Positions 53,619 to 62,594 of a DNA stretch of 64,000 nt are shown here, one piece after another. Location: NCBI RefSeq assembly GCF_001650915.1, contig NZ_LXYO01000038.1, positions 46,032-110,031 on the forward strand, read 5' to 3'. The DNA is from Marinobacter sp. EhC06. GTDB taxonomy: Bacteria; Pseudomonadota; Gammaproteobacteria; Pseudomonadales; Oleiphilaceae. Below the pieces are notes generated by a model. That model did not search any database and had not been told where the DNA came from. It saw only the letters and a program-made list of their open reading frames with translations. Each line of letters begins with the position of its first letter. Position 1 is the first letter of the stretch. A program made the position numbers and the translations under genes.

Positions 53619-56123
53619 CTAGGAGCCCAAGCCCGAAGCCCCACCCAAGCCAAAGGGCTTAACCAGAACAATCAGCCGGGGAAGCAAGGTAAGAGCCCCA
53701 ACCAGAGCCATGAACATGGCAAACCCCGTAAACAACCCGAAGTAGATGGTCGGGATGAAGTTGGACAGCACCAGTATCGAGAACCCGGAGATGATGGTCA
53801 GCGAGGTAAAGAACATGGCTTGGCCGATGCTCCGGTGGCAGCGGTGCATGGTGGCGATGTAGTCGCCGTCTTTCTGGAATTCGGTTTTGAAGCGGTGGAT
53901 GTAGTGGATGGTGTCGTCCACGGCAATGCCCACGGTGATGGCCGCCACGGTGATGGTCATCATATCCAGCGGGATTCCGAGCCAGCCCATCAGACCGAGC
54001 ACGGAGCCGGCGGCGATCAGGTTGGGGGCGATGCCGATCAGGGCCAGTTTCAGGGAACGGAACAGGATCAGGAACATTACCATGATGGCGGCGAAGACCA
54101 CGCCGATGGTCTTGATCTGGGAATCGAACAGACTTTGCAGCATGTTGTTGTACATCACGGTCATGCCGGCAAAGAGCACCTGATCCTCCGAGTAGCCCAG
54201 TTCCGTGGTCAGGTGATTATGGATGCGGTTCAGCAGCTCCTGTCGACGCAGTTCCGGCATGGTTTCCAGGATCCGGATGCTAAATCTCGCCTGGTCGTGT
54301 TCCTCAGATATATAGGGCGTCAGCAGGGTGTCCTGCAGGTCATCGGGCACCGCAGCGGGAACAAACGCCAGCTCGAGGGCATCCAGGGGCTCGCCCTGGT
54401 TGATCCTGGCGAGGATATCCAGCGTGGTGTTGATCGACAGCACCTTGCCGGTTTCCGGTAATCCGTCCAGGTACTTGTGCACGGCTTCCAGTTCTTCCAT
54501 TTTCTGGTAGGTGTACCAGGTATCCCGGTATTCCTCGTCGGCACCGCAGTCCTCCACGAACGGGTCGCAGTCACTGGCAAACGGGTCGCCGCCGCTCGCG
54601 CCTTCCGGTGGCGGATCGTCGGTGATGACCACGTCCAGGGGCGTGGTGCCGCCCAGGCGGTTGTCGATGGTGATCATGCCCTGATGGATTTCGGTGGACG
54701 ATTTGAAATAGTCGATGAAGCTGTTTTCCACCGTCAACTTGCTCAGGCCGATAACGCAGAGCACCGCAATCACTCCGGATCCGACCAGAACCGTCTTGCC
54801 GAAGTGTTCCGTGAACCTGGCAAAGGCATCGGTGAAGGGAATCCGGTCAGAGGTTACCCGGCTATCCAGTGGTGGTGGCAGGAGGGTCAGCAGGGCCGGG
54901 AATATGACGAAGGTAATAAGGAAAGCCACTGTCAGGCCCAGGGTCATCATCCAGCCGAAATCGATGACAGGGCGAATGCCGCTGAAGGTGAGTGAGCCGA
55001 AGGCGACGATGGTGGTGATGGCCATGTAGAAGCAGGGCTTGATCATCGCCATCACGGTGTTGCGCAAGGTATCTCTCGGGCTGGCCTCAGGATCGTCGTG
55101 TTGGAATTCCCGGTAGCGCACGATCAAGTGGATGGTGAGCGACAGGGTCATGATCAGCAGCAGGGAGATAAAGTTGGAGGAGATGACCGTCACCGGCCAC
55201 TGGGCCCAGCCCAGAAAGCCAATCATCAGCCAGACCGTGAAGCCGCAGCACAATAGTGGCACCAGCACCCAGCGCCACTGCCGGAAAATGATGGCTAAAG
55301 TCAGCAGCAGAAACGCGAGCACGCCGAGCCCGAAGGTCGACAGGTCGTTTTCGATAAAACGGATCATGTCCGCCACAATCATGGGCACGCCGCCCAGATG
55401 GATTTCGGCATCATCCCGGTAGTTGTCCAGGATGGAGCGAACGGTGCGGATGGTGGCATCGCGCTCTACACCGAGGGTTTCGGTAAAGTCGATGAATTCC
55501 TGTTTTACCTGTTCCAGTTCTGCCAGCTCGGCTTCGGAGGCTTCACCGGCGTCGGCCTTGTCTCGCAGATCGTTGCGCTTTCTCAGCAGCTCAAAATAAC
55601 GATCCGGCGTTGGTAGATTGACCTGTATCGCCGTGGTGCGACCGTCTTCACTGATCAGCAGGTTGGGGTAGAGCGGATTGTTCAGCAGCGCCTGGCGGGC
55701 GGTATCTGGAGCCACATCGTGTTCGTCCAGGGTCTTGATCTCGCTGTCCACGGTATCCAGTGTCAGATCCGGGCTGTGGAGCAGGGGTACGTTCAGGATG
55801 CTGTTGGTGGTGCCTACCGCTTCCAGGTTTTGCAGTTCATCACGCAACGCGCCCAACCTGGCCAGGCCATCTTCAGAGAACAGCTCGCCTTCGGGTGTAT
55901 AGGTGACGATCAGGAACTCGTCGGAGGTAGTGAAGCGGCGGTTTACCTGGCGGTACTGTTCAAGGGAGCGGTCGTTTTCCAGCACCAGGGACTCGGCGGA
56001 AGCATCCAGCCGGAATTCGCCAAACTTGAAGGCGGCGAGGGCCAGTAACAGGGCAAAGGCCGCGAGGATAATAAAGGGATGCGGAAAAATCAGGCGGTCA
56101 TACAGGGTGCGAAGACGATTCAT
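53619..56123 (-). CDS. RND transporter, HAE3/MMPL type
   Basis: An 834-residue inner-membrane RND-family protein with one cytoplasmic start helix, a large first periplasmic loop, a six-helix block (about 245-440), a second loop (about 465-650) and a last six-helix block ending GFAMFMALVGALTLLPRLIVL. The second loop contains two Cys in FASDCDPFVEDCGADEE, likely a disulfide. HAE3/MMPL proteins carry lipids, sterol-like compounds or hopanoids. No outer-membrane or adaptor partner is nearby. ATG 56123 is used; a TTG six bases before is possible. Confidence 0.88.
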   Translation of the reverse strand: MNRLRTLYDRLIFPHPFIILAAFALLLALAAFKFGEFRLDASAESLVLENDRSLEQYRQVNRRFTTSDEFLIVTYTPEGELFSEDGLARLGALRDELQNLEAVGTTNSILNVPLLHSPDLTLDTVDSEIKTLDEHDVAPDTARQALLNNPLYPNLLISEDGRTTAIQVNLPTPDRYFELLRKRNDLRDKADAGEASEAELAELEQVKQEFIDFTETLGVERDATIRTVRSILDNYRDDAEIHLGGVPMIVADMIRFIENDLSTFGLGVLAFLLLTLAIIFRQWRWVLVPLLCCGFTVWLMIGFLGWAQWPVTVISSNFISLLLIMTLSLTIHLIVRYREFQHDDPEASPRDTLRNTVMAMIKPCFYMAITTIVAFGSLTFSGIRPVIDFGWMMTLGLTVAFLITFVIFPALLTLLPPPLDSRVTSDRIPFTDAFARFTEHFGKTVLVGSGVIAVLCVIGLSKLTVENSFIDYFKSSTEIHQGMITIDNRLGGTTPLDVVITDDPPPEGASGGDPFASDCDPFVEDCGADEEYRDTWYTYQKMEELEAVHKYLDGLPETGKVLSINTTLDILARINQGEPLDALELAFVPAAVPDDLQDTLLTPYISEEHDQARFSIRILETMPELRRQELLNRIHNHLTTELGYSEDQVLFAGMTVMYNNMLQSLFDSQIKTIGVVFAAIMVMFLILFRSLKLALIGIAPNLIAAGSVLGLMGWLGIPLDMMTITVAAITVGIAVDDTIHYIHRFKTEFQKDGDYIATMHRCHRSIGQAMFFTSLTIISGFSILVLSNFIPTIYFGLFTGFAMFMALVGALTLLPRLIVLVKPFGLGGASGLGS

Positions 56124-56171
56124 GAACAACTACTCTGCCAGTTCAAACGAGTGCAGAGTGTGCCATAAACC

Positions 56172-57392
56172 TCAGTGAACCGTGACCTTTGACGAGGCTT
56201 CTTCCAGGGAATCGATCAGCTTTTTCAGGCGGCGACTCATATCTGCGCTCTCAGCAAGTTGGGTCACCATGTTCTGGGTGGTCTCGCGAATGCCCTGGAC
56301 GTTGGCCAGCACGTCGTCGGTCCCGGCGGTCTGTTCTGCAGAAACGTTGGCGATTTCCTGGTTGGTATGATCGATCCGGCTGACCACTTCATTGATGGCT
56401 TCCAGGGCACGGCGGCCTTCTTCGGATTCCTCGACGCAGCGGGTGGCATCCTCGGAGCTGCCGGTCATCTGATTTACGGCGGTGTTGATGGCGCTTAGGA
56501 GCCGATCAATGGTGCCCTGAATCTGATCGGTGGAGTCCTGGACCCGCTGGGCCAGTTTACGCACTTCATCGGCCACCACGGCAAACCCTCGGCCTTGTTC
56601 GCCGGCTCGGGCCGCCTCGATGGCCGCGTTCAGGGCCAGCAGATTGGTCTGTTCGGCAATACCCCGGATCTCGGTAATGGCGTGGCTGATTTCATGGCTG
56701 TTTTCGGCCAGGGCTTCGACGCTGCTGGCGGAATTGCGCACCACGTCGGCAAGCTTGCGGATGCTGTCGGCGCTCTGGCCGACACGGGTGCTGCCGTCGC
56801 GAGCCGCATCGCTGGCTTCGTGGGACAGGGTCTTGGCGATTCCGGCCTGTTCGGCAATGCCGGTAAAGCTTTGCAGCATGGTTTCGATGACTTCCGCCGA
56901 CCGGTCTGCGCCCTGTTGTTGGCGGCCCAAGTCATCCCGGCGGGCTTCGGCGGCCGCGGTCAGTTCCTCGACTTCCCGGTGCAGCCGTTCTGTGGCTTCC
57001 TTCATGCTTCGGACCACGCCCACGGTGCGGTCCTGCATGGCATTGAAGGCGCTGGCCATTTCGCCGATTTCGTCCGTGGAGTCCACCACCGCCCTCTGGC
57101 TCAGATTGCCCGATGCCTGAACGTCGACCATGGTGTCTTTCAGGCGGTTCACGTGGCGTTCGATAAACGAGATCAGCAGCTGGGACCCGGCCATCTCGAG
57201 CACCATGAGTATTGCCACAACCAGCGCGAATCCGGGTGCCGTATCAGCGAAGACCTCGTTGAACGACCGGCCGGTCTGCCCGGCAATCGTGTTCATGGCA
57301 TAGAGAACGAGCAAGCAGAGAACTGCAAAAACGACAATGTTCAGCAACCAGAATTTGTACTTCAGCCGGGCATTTCGCAGCAGTGTCAGCAT
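56172..57392 (-). CDS. Methyl-accepting protein without a periplasmic sensor
   Basis: A 406-residue chemoreceptor-like protein. Two membrane segments (about 15-35 and 52-75) are separated by only about 15 residues, so there is no external sensor domain. A HAMP-like region follows, then the signalling tip ITEIRGIAEQTNLLALNAAIEAARAGEQGRGFAVVADEVRKLAQRVQ (in parts). It may sense membrane state, redox or a cytoplasmic signal, or receive input from another receptor. It is next to lipA and the RND transporter, with no che genes in view. Confidence 0.88.
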   Translation of the reverse strand: MLTLLRNARLKYKFWLLNIVVFAVLCLLVLYAMNTIAGQTGRSFNEVFADTAPGFALVVAILMVLEMAGSQLLISFIERHVNRLKDTMVDVQASGNLSQRAVVDSTDEIGEMASAFNAMQDRTVGVVRSMKEATERLHREVEELTAAAEARRDDLGRQQQGADRSAEVIETMLQSFTGIAEQAGIAKTLSHEASDAARDGSTRVGQSADSIRKLADVVRNSASSVEALAENSHEISHAITEIRGIAEQTNLLALNAAIEAARAGEQGRGFAVVADEVRKLAQRVQDSTDQIQGTIDRLLSAINTAVNQMTGSSEDATRCVEESEEGRRALEAINEVVSRIDHTNQEIANVSAEQTAGTDDVLANVQGIRETTQNMVTQLAESADMSRRLKKLIDSLEEASSKVTVH

Positions 57393-57400
57393 GTATGTTC

Positions 57401-58453
57401 TCAGTCGATGGCCTTCACCGGAATCTGCATGGCATTGGAGGCTTGGGGAACCTCGGGCACGGCGAGACCCAGATTGTTTTTATCGAAGACTTTGTCAGCC
57501 CGGTAGCTGGAGCGGACCATGGGGCCGGATGGCACTTCCATGAAGCCCTTCTCCAGGCCGATTTCCCGGTAACGGTTGAACTCTTCGGGGGTGACGTAGC
57601 GTTCTACCGGCAAGTGGTTCGGAGTAGGCCGCAGGTACTGGCCCAGAGTCAGGATATCCACACCGATGGCGCGCAGATCGTCCATGGTTTCCAGGATTTC
57701 CTCTTCGGTTTCGCCCAGCCCCAGCATCAGGCTGGTCTTGGTAAGCACGTCCGGACGGTGCTTCTTGGCGTGCTCCAGGACCCGGAGGGTTTTTTCATAC
57801 CCGGCACGCGGATCACGAACCCGACTGGTCAGCCGCTTGACGGTTTCCACGTTCTGGGCAAAGACATCCAGCCCGGAATCCACCACCTTCTCAACGTCCG
57901 CCATCACCGCATCAAAATCCGGCGTCAGCGCCTCAACGGCGACTTCCGGCGTGCGCTGTTTGATGGCAGAGACACAAGCGGCATAGTGGGCAGCGCCGCC
58001 GTCGTCCAGGTCATCACGGTCTACCGAGGTAAGCACGATATAACGAAGGCCCATCAGCTCTACGGACTTGGCCGTGTTCTCCGGCTCTTCATGATCGAGC
58101 CAGCCTTTCGGGTTGCCGGTGTCCACCGCGCAGAATTTGCAGGCCCGGGTACACACAGACCCCATCACCATGATGGTGGCCGTGCCGGCGGTCCAGCACT
58201 CACCGATATTGGGGCAATGAGATTCCTGGCAAACGGTGCTCAACCGGTGCTCACTGACGTTCTTGCGCACCGCCTCATAGCGCTCGCCCCCGGGCATGCG
58301 TGCCCGGAGCCATTTAGGCTTCGGCTCTCGCTTTTCCGCTGTTGTGGCTTCCTGCTTCGATGACCGCTTGACGCCATCCTTGATGGCCGAGAAGCCATGC
58401 TCATTGCGGAATTTGGAACCACTGGTAATGCGGGTTTTTGCGCTTTCGCTCAT
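57401..58453 (-). CDS. lipA: Lipoyl synthase
   Basis: Radical-SAM enzyme that inserts two sulfur atoms into octanoyl groups. The 350-residue protein has the auxiliary cluster Cys set CQESHCPNIGEC and the radical-SAM Cys set CTRACKFC, the ASLMLGLGE-type loop and the C-terminal GPMVRSSYRA motif, where a Ser helps hold the auxiliary cluster. An N-terminal extension of about 40 residues is variable. In relatives lipA follows lipB; here they are separated by 32 kb on opposite strands. The MCP gene begins nine bases after its stop. Confidence 0.97.
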   Translation of the reverse strand: MSESAKTRITSGSKFRNEHGFSAIKDGVKRSSKQEATTAEKREPKPKWLRARMPGGERYEAVRKNVSEHRLSTVCQESHCPNIGECWTAGTATIMVMGSVCTRACKFCAVDTGNPKGWLDHEEPENTAKSVELMGLRYIVLTSVDRDDLDDGGAAHYAACVSAIKQRTPEVAVEALTPDFDAVMADVEKVVDSGLDVFAQNVETVKRLTSRVRDPRAGYEKTLRVLEHAKKHRPDVLTKTSLMLGLGETEEEILETMDDLRAIGVDILTLGQYLRPTPNHLPVERYVTPEEFNRYREIGLEKGFMEVPSGPMVRSSYRADKVFDKNNLGLAVPEVPQASNAMQIPVKAID

Positions 58454-58546
58454 TGCAACCGGACTCTCGATTCGGGCATGGGGAACACTAAAGAGTAATG
58501 GCCTGGCGGGGGAGTTACAAGACAGATAGGGGCAATCACGAGGGTG

Positions 58547-58572
58547 CCGGGCACGACATTGGTCGTACCCGG
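58547..58572 (-). repeat. 11-bp inverted repeat after metY
   Basis: CCGGGCACGAC (58547-58557) and GTCGTACCCGG (58562-58572) form a stem with one mismatch and an ATTG loop, 11 bp after the metY stop. No U-tract follows. It could be a terminator-like end of the metY transcript. Confidence 0.4.
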
Positions 58573-58582
58573 TTGACCGCTA

Positions 58583-59860
58583 TCAGGCCTGGGCTTTGTC
58601 CAGGGCCTGGGTAATGTCGGCAATGATGTCGTCGACATGCTCGATACCGATGGACAGCCGCACCAGATCCTCGCTCACACCGGCGCTCTTCAGCTCTTCC
58701 GGGTTGAGCTGGCGGTGGGTGGTGGTCGCCGGGTGGCAGGCCAGGGACTTGGCGTCACCGATGTTCACCAGACGCAGGATCAATTCCAGGGCATCGATGA
58801 ACTTTGCCCCGGCTTCCCGGCCCCCCTTGATGCCGAAGCTCAGGATGCCGGACGCTTTCCCGCCGGAAATCTTCTCGCAGGTCGCCTTGTACGGGCTGTT
58901 GGCCAGGGTCGCGTAGTTGACCCATTCAACAGACGGGTGCTCCTGCAGGAAGTTCGCGACTTTCTCGGCGTTCTCGCAATGACGTTCCATGCGCAGCGCC
59001 AGGGTTTCCAGACCCTGCATGATCAGGAACGCATTGAACGGAGCAAGGGCGGCACCGGTGTTGCGCAGCGGAACCACTCGGCAGCGGCCGATGAAGGCAG
59101 CAGGGCCCAGGGCGTCTGTGTAGACCACGCCGTGGTAGGACGGATCCGGTTCGTTCAGCATCGGGAACTTGTCAGCACTGGCTTTCCAGTCGAACTTTCC
59201 GGAATCCACGACAACGCCTGCGACGGTGGTGCCGTGGCCACCGATGTACTTGGTGAGCGAGTGAATCACGATATCGGCGCCGTGCTCGATCGGGCGGCAC
59301 AGGAACGGCGTGGCAACCGTGTTGTCCACCATCAGCGGGATGCCGTGTTTGTGCGCAATTTCGGCCCAGCGCTGGATATCGACCACGTTGCCCGCCGGGT
59401 TGCCGATGGACTCGCAGAACAGGGCGCGGGTGTTCTCATCAATAGCCTTTTCCACGGCATCGAAATCGTCATGGCGAACCATCTTGCACTCAATGCCCTG
59501 GTTCGGCAGCGAGTGCGCGAACAGGTTGTAGGTGCCGCCGTAAAGCTGACTGGTGCTGACAATGTTGTTACCCACCTTGCAGATGGTCTGCAGGGCGTAG
59601 GTGATGGCAGCCATGCCAGAGGCCACGGCCAGGGCGCCAACACCGCCTTCCAGTTCTGCCATCCGCTCTTCCAGAACCGCGTTGGTCGGGTTCATGATGC
59701 GGGTGTAGATGTTGCCCTGAACCTTCAGATCAAACAGATCGGCACCGTGCTGGGTGTCGTCAAAGGTGTAGGACGTGGTCTGGTAAATCGGCGTGGTTGC
59801 CGCCCGGGTAGTGGGATCGCTTTTGAAGCCTGCGTGCAGCGCGAGGGTTTCCGGTTTCAT
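58583..59860 (-). CDS. metY: O-acetylhomoserine sulfhydrylase
   Basis: PLP enzyme of the Cys/Met metabolism family that makes homocysteine from O-acetylhomoserine and sulfide. The 425-residue protein is longer than the simple lyases of this family, as MetY is. Visible are LALHAGFKSDP, TTPIYQTTSYTFDD, NIYTRIMNPTN, the PLP Lys in HSLTKYIGGHGT, and the late CHPATTTHRQL and VRLSIGIEHVDDI. Substrate choice (acetyl or succinyl homoserine) is inferred from family likeness. No riboswitch is seen in the 129-bp upstream gap. Confidence 0.92.
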   Translation of the reverse strand: MKPETLALHAGFKSDPTTRAATTPIYQTTSYTFDDTQHGADLFDLKVQGNIYTRIMNPTNAVLEERMAELEGGVGALAVASGMAAITYALQTICKVGNNIVSTSQLYGGTYNLFAHSLPNQGIECKMVRHDDFDAVEKAIDENTRALFCESIGNPAGNVVDIQRWAEIAHKHGIPLMVDNTVATPFLCRPIEHGADIVIHSLTKYIGGHGTTVAGVVVDSGKFDWKASADKFPMLNEPDPSYHGVVYTDALGPAAFIGRCRVVPLRNTGAALAPFNAFLIMQGLETLALRMERHCENAEKVANFLQEHPSVEWVNYATLANSPYKATCEKISGGKASGILSFGIKGGREAGAKFIDALELILRLVNIGDAKSLACHPATTTHRQLNPEELKSAGVSEDLVRLSIGIEHVDDIIADITQALDKAQA

Positions 59861-59989
59861 GTCAACGGTCCTTGCTGGTGTGTTGTTCTTTGTGGGTTTC
59901 AGCCCGTGAGTATGCCACAGAGTTTGTTGTGAGAGGATCGTTGCAGCCTGGTTGAAAGAGAAACGGATTGAGGCGAAGCGTATGAGGCG

Positions 59990-60178
59990 CTAGTCGTCGC
60001 GCTGCCTCTTTTCAGCCTTGAGATAGTCGCTGATGGATGGATAAAAGAATATTCCCAGGCAGGCCCAGAAAACGCTGATCGACAGGATAGCCGCCTTCAC
60101 GCTCGCGCCAGCGAACCCAAGGGCAATGGGAACCAGAACAACGGCCAGGAACACCGTGAGTGCATGGCGGGATTTCAT
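59990..60178 (-). CDS. Small membrane protein, 62 aa
   Basis: A short open frame for two hydrophobic helices (VFLAVVLVPIALGFAGASV and ILSISVFWACLGIFFYPSI) with a basic charged C-tail (YLKAEKRQRDD). No homologue is recognised. An AAGGC stretch lies about 11 bases before ATG 60178. It may be a real small inner-membrane protein. It lies between metY and the PACE gene. Confidence 0.5.
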   Translation of the reverse strand: MKSRHALTVFLAVVLVPIALGFAGASVKAAILSISVFWACLGIFFYPSISDYLKAEKRQRDD

Positions 60179-60259
60179 AATGCGATACAGCCTTAAAAAC
60201 GCATTCGGGAGAAGTCTCTATCCTATCCGACTCCTGGCCCCAGGATTGTCAAAGTTTGT

Positions 60260-60694
60260 TTAAGTGACGTTGGATTTCTTGGCGCCCGTGTCAGGAAATA
60301 TGGTGTCGTAGCACCAGGTGAATACGAACGCATACACCAGGTAGAACACCACGAACGCCACATCCACAATCAAAGCCTCCAGCAGACCGATACCCATCCA
60401 CCAGGCAATAATCGGCAGGAGAATCAACATCAGACCAAGCTCGAAGCTCACCGCATGAAGGAACCGGATTCGGATTGATTTACGGGTTGAACCAGTAAAG
60501 TGGTTCAGTCCGTGATCGAACCCCAGGTTGAACACGTAGTTCCAGACGGTTGCGATGGTGGCGCCCACCACACCGAGAACTCCTGTTTTTCCCATATCGA
60601 ACCCGAATGTCATGGCTGCGAGGGGAACGGAAAGAAGCAGGCCGATAACCTCAAAGGAAATAGCCTGGCGAACTCTGTCTTTGGTTGATCTCAT
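60260..60694 (-). CDS. PACE family efflux protein (AceI-like)
   Basis: A 144-residue membrane protein with two bacterial-transmembrane-pair repeats: RQAISFEVIGLLLSVPLAAMTFG and RFLHAVSFELGLMLILLPIIAWW (each in parts). The PACE family exports chlorhexidine, acriflavine and polyamines with proton antiport, and the acidic FE near the start of the first helix corresponds to the essential Glu of AceI. It has four membrane segments. No neighbouring regulator is seen. Confidence 0.9.
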   Translation of the reverse strand: MRSTKDRVRQAISFEVIGLLLSVPLAAMTFGFDMGKTGVLGVVGATIATVWNYVFNLGFDHGLNHFTGSTRKSIRIRFLHAVSFELGLMLILLPIIAWWMGIGLLEALIVDVAFVVFYLVYAFVFTWCYDTIFPDTGAKKSNVT

Positions 60695-60888
60695 AGCAAG
60701 TCTTGTACGAAGGCGGGTCGTCCCGCGTTCACTGCCCGGAAAGGGTGGGGTCGTCCCCAGGAACTGGATGCGAAATTGATTTTAACAACTATATTCAGGG
60801 TGAGTTGGTCATAACGATGACAGGTTGACCCGTATTGTTTTACTGCTCGTACAGCACGTAAGGACTAACGTGTCTTGGAGGTGATTTC

Positions 60889-61632
60889 ATGGATAGGCTA
60901 CTTCCGTTCAGGCTTGCTTCGATTATAACTATTTTGCTCGCCTCGACCGTATCCTTCGCTTCGTCGAAAGATCCATACACTATAGGGGTTTTCGAGGGCA
61001 TCGAGCGTGAAATTGCAGTCTCCGACGGTGAGCTGGTTGGCCGCTTCTCTCCTTATTACCGGTGCGTTTTCAACCGTGTTGAGGGTGACTTCAGGTTTCT
61101 GGAAATGCCGCTCGCGCAGATGCTTTATCGACTCAAGAAAGGTGGAATAGCCGCCGGACTACCGCTGGTGCAAACTTCCGATAGGGATGAGTATGCCGAC
61201 TTTGGCGGTCTGTTGTTCCAGACAGAGTATGTCTATCTTCTGATCGAGGATCTCCCACCATTAGATAGTCTGACAGGTCTTCGGTTCGCATTTGTCCGCA
61301 AGTTCGTTGGTGACAAGCTTTTGAGAGGTGAGGACCCTCAGGTTATTGATGTGTCTGATTGGGCGCAGGCTGTTGAACTGCTCAAACGAGGACGTGTGGA
61401 TGTTGTAGTTCTGCCATGGGTGCTCATCGACACCTACATGGCGGGTTATGACAATCCATACTTTGACAGGACGGCCGCCTGGGTAGATCTGTCCATGTAT
61501 ATTTCCCATCGCGTGGATGACAGTGATTTGACGCAAGATCTCAGGGAGGCAATAAGAGAATGCCGGTTCATTGCCGAGCAGAATCAGGGGGGATGGGATA
61601 TTCCTCAGAGAAGCCGTGATTCAAAGAACTGA
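60889..61632 (+). CDS. Orphan periplasmic binding protein, SBP_bac_3-like (copy 1)
   Basis: A 247-residue secreted protein with a signal peptide (hydrophobic to SFASS). It resembles periplasmic solute-binding proteins of family 3: YTIGVFEGIER, LPLVQTSDRDEYADF, LRFAFVRKFVGDKLL and VELLKRGRVDVVVLPW. A Cys in SPYYRCVF and another in RECRF probably form a disulfide, since both are kept in the next gene. No permease or ATPase gene is nearby, so it may serve a distant transporter or act as a sensor. The AGGAGG-like box precedes ATG 60889. Base composition is AT-rich compared with upstream genes. Confidence 0.82.
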   Translation: MDRLLPFRLASIITILLASTVSFASSKDPYTIGVFEGIEREIAVSDGELVGRFSPYYRCVFNRVEGDFRFLEMPLAQMLYRLKKGGIAAGLPLVQTSDRDEYADFGGLLFQTEYVYLLIEDLPPLDSLTGLRFAFVRKFVGDKLLRGEDPQVIDVSDWAQAVELLKRGRVDVVVLPWVLIDTYMAGYDNPYFDRTAAWVDLSMYISHRVDDSDLTQDLREAIRECRFIAEQNQGGWDIPQRSRDSKN

Positions 61633-61758
61633 CTACGCCATTTTGAAAGTCTCGCCATCGGAGAGGTGACCTGGTCAGGTTGTCTCCAGTGGTTGATCTC
61701 GCCTCTTAATCCCGATCAATGTAAAAAATTGTGTAAGTTTTAATCATGAGTGCTTATT

Positions 61759-61777
61759 CAAAATGATTCTCATCTAT
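61759..61777. promoter_or_regulatory. Fur-like box and -10 before the second binding protein
   Basis: CAAAATGATTCTCATCTAT resembles the 19-bp Fur consensus, with the core ATGATtcTCAT; on the other strand it reads GATGAGAATCATTTTG, close to common Pseudomonas Fur sites. TATAGT at 61775-61780 fits a -10 hexamer and overlaps the site. It lies 72 bp before the GTG start of the next gene, so iron repression is possible. Confidence 0.4.
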
Positions 61778-61848
61778 AGTGTGATTGTTAACAATTCTCT
61801 ATAAGCTCTGTTCCTTATTTCACCAATGGAAGGCTTGTTTTGCGCTGA

Positions 61849-62559
61849 GTGGGAGTTCGGTCTTTGATTCCAAGTCGTTTTATTCCAATTCTTTTCGTGT
61901 TCCTCTGTTTTTCAGATTTGTCGTTTGCAGAAAATATAATTCGGGTTGGCATCAGCGAAGGGGTTTCTGGACTGGTGGATCATTCCGAGGGTCATCTGAG
62001 CGGCTCCCTGTCCTCGCTTTACACGTGTGTCTTTGAGACCTCGGGTCTGGAACCTCAATATGTTTCTATACCTTTGAAGAGAGGTCTGTATTACCTGGAA
62101 AGGGGGCACCTGGATGCTTTGCTACCTTTGGCAAGGACGCCCGATCGTGATGAGTCCCTGGTATTTGCAGGTGAGTTGATTCGTGCCGAATATGCCTATG
62201 TCTCTTTTAAGCCCCTGCCTGAGGTTTCGGGCAACACGAGTCTGCGCTTTGGCATTGTGAGAGGCTTTGTGGGCCACTTATTCATCCCTGAATCGGCTTC
62301 ATTGATCGAAGAGGTGACCAGCTGGTCACAACTGGTTCCGATGCTAGAGCGTGGAAGGGTGGACGCTTCCGTCATTCCCTCGATACTGGTAGACGATGTG
62401 CTGGGAGAGCGAGCTAAAGAAGCGGTTATTCAAAAGGCTGGAGAGCTTTCTGCCTCAATGTATATTTCACCGCGCCATGAACTGACCAATGTGTCCTTTC
62501 GGATCATGCACGCCGTTGAGGCCTGTCGCTCAGAGAACGGAATGTTATCCAGCCGCTAA
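61849..62559 (+). CDS. Orphan periplasmic binding protein, SBP_bac_3-like (copy 2)
   Basis: A 236-residue paralogue of the preceding gene, with signal peptide (hydrophobic to SFAEN). Shared segments: GVSGLVDHSEG, LPLARTPDRDES, LRFGIVRGFVGHLF and MLERGRVDASVIPS. The Cys pair is kept in SLYTCVF and VEACRSE. The start is uncertain: GTG 61849 has no good Shine-Dalgarno and an in-frame TTG lies nearby. The last codons (MLSSR-stop) fall inside the first copy of an 18-bp tandem triplicate. It is AT-rich and probably acquired with its neighbour. Confidence 0.78.
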   Translation: MGVRSLIPSRFIPILFVFLCFSDLSFAENIIRVGISEGVSGLVDHSEGHLSGSLSSLYTCVFETSGLEPQYVSIPLKRGLYYLERGHLDALLPLARTPDRDESLVFAGELIRAEYAYVSFKPLPEVSGNTSLRFGIVRGFVGHLFIPESASLIEEVTSWSQLVPMLERGRVDASVIPSILVDDVLGERAKEAVIQKAGELSASMYISPRHELTNVSFRIMHAVEACRSENGMLSSR

Positions 62560-62594
62560 ATGTTATCCAGCCGCTAAATGTTATCCAGCCGCTA
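62541..62594 (+). repeat. 18-bp tandem repeat, three exact copies
   Basis: AATGTTATCCAGCCGCTA occurs three times head to tail at 62541-62558, 62559-62576 and 62577-62594. Copy one contains the last codons and the stop of the binding protein gene. Each copy contains ATG TTA TCC AGC CGC TAA, so the duplications lie after the stop and do not change the protein. Confidence 0.95.

Noticed and set aside
53535..54461. A 308-codon open frame on the plus strand
   Set aside because: Opposite the RND transporter; the Gln/His/Asp-rich composition is typical of reverse reading of membrane codons.
58637..59932. A 431-codon open frame on the plus strand
   Set aside because: Exact antisense of metY, whose PLP motifs are intact.
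59861..59989. Riboswitch before metY
   Set aside because: The 129-bp gap shows no SAM or SAH riboswitch-like stems and no expression platform.
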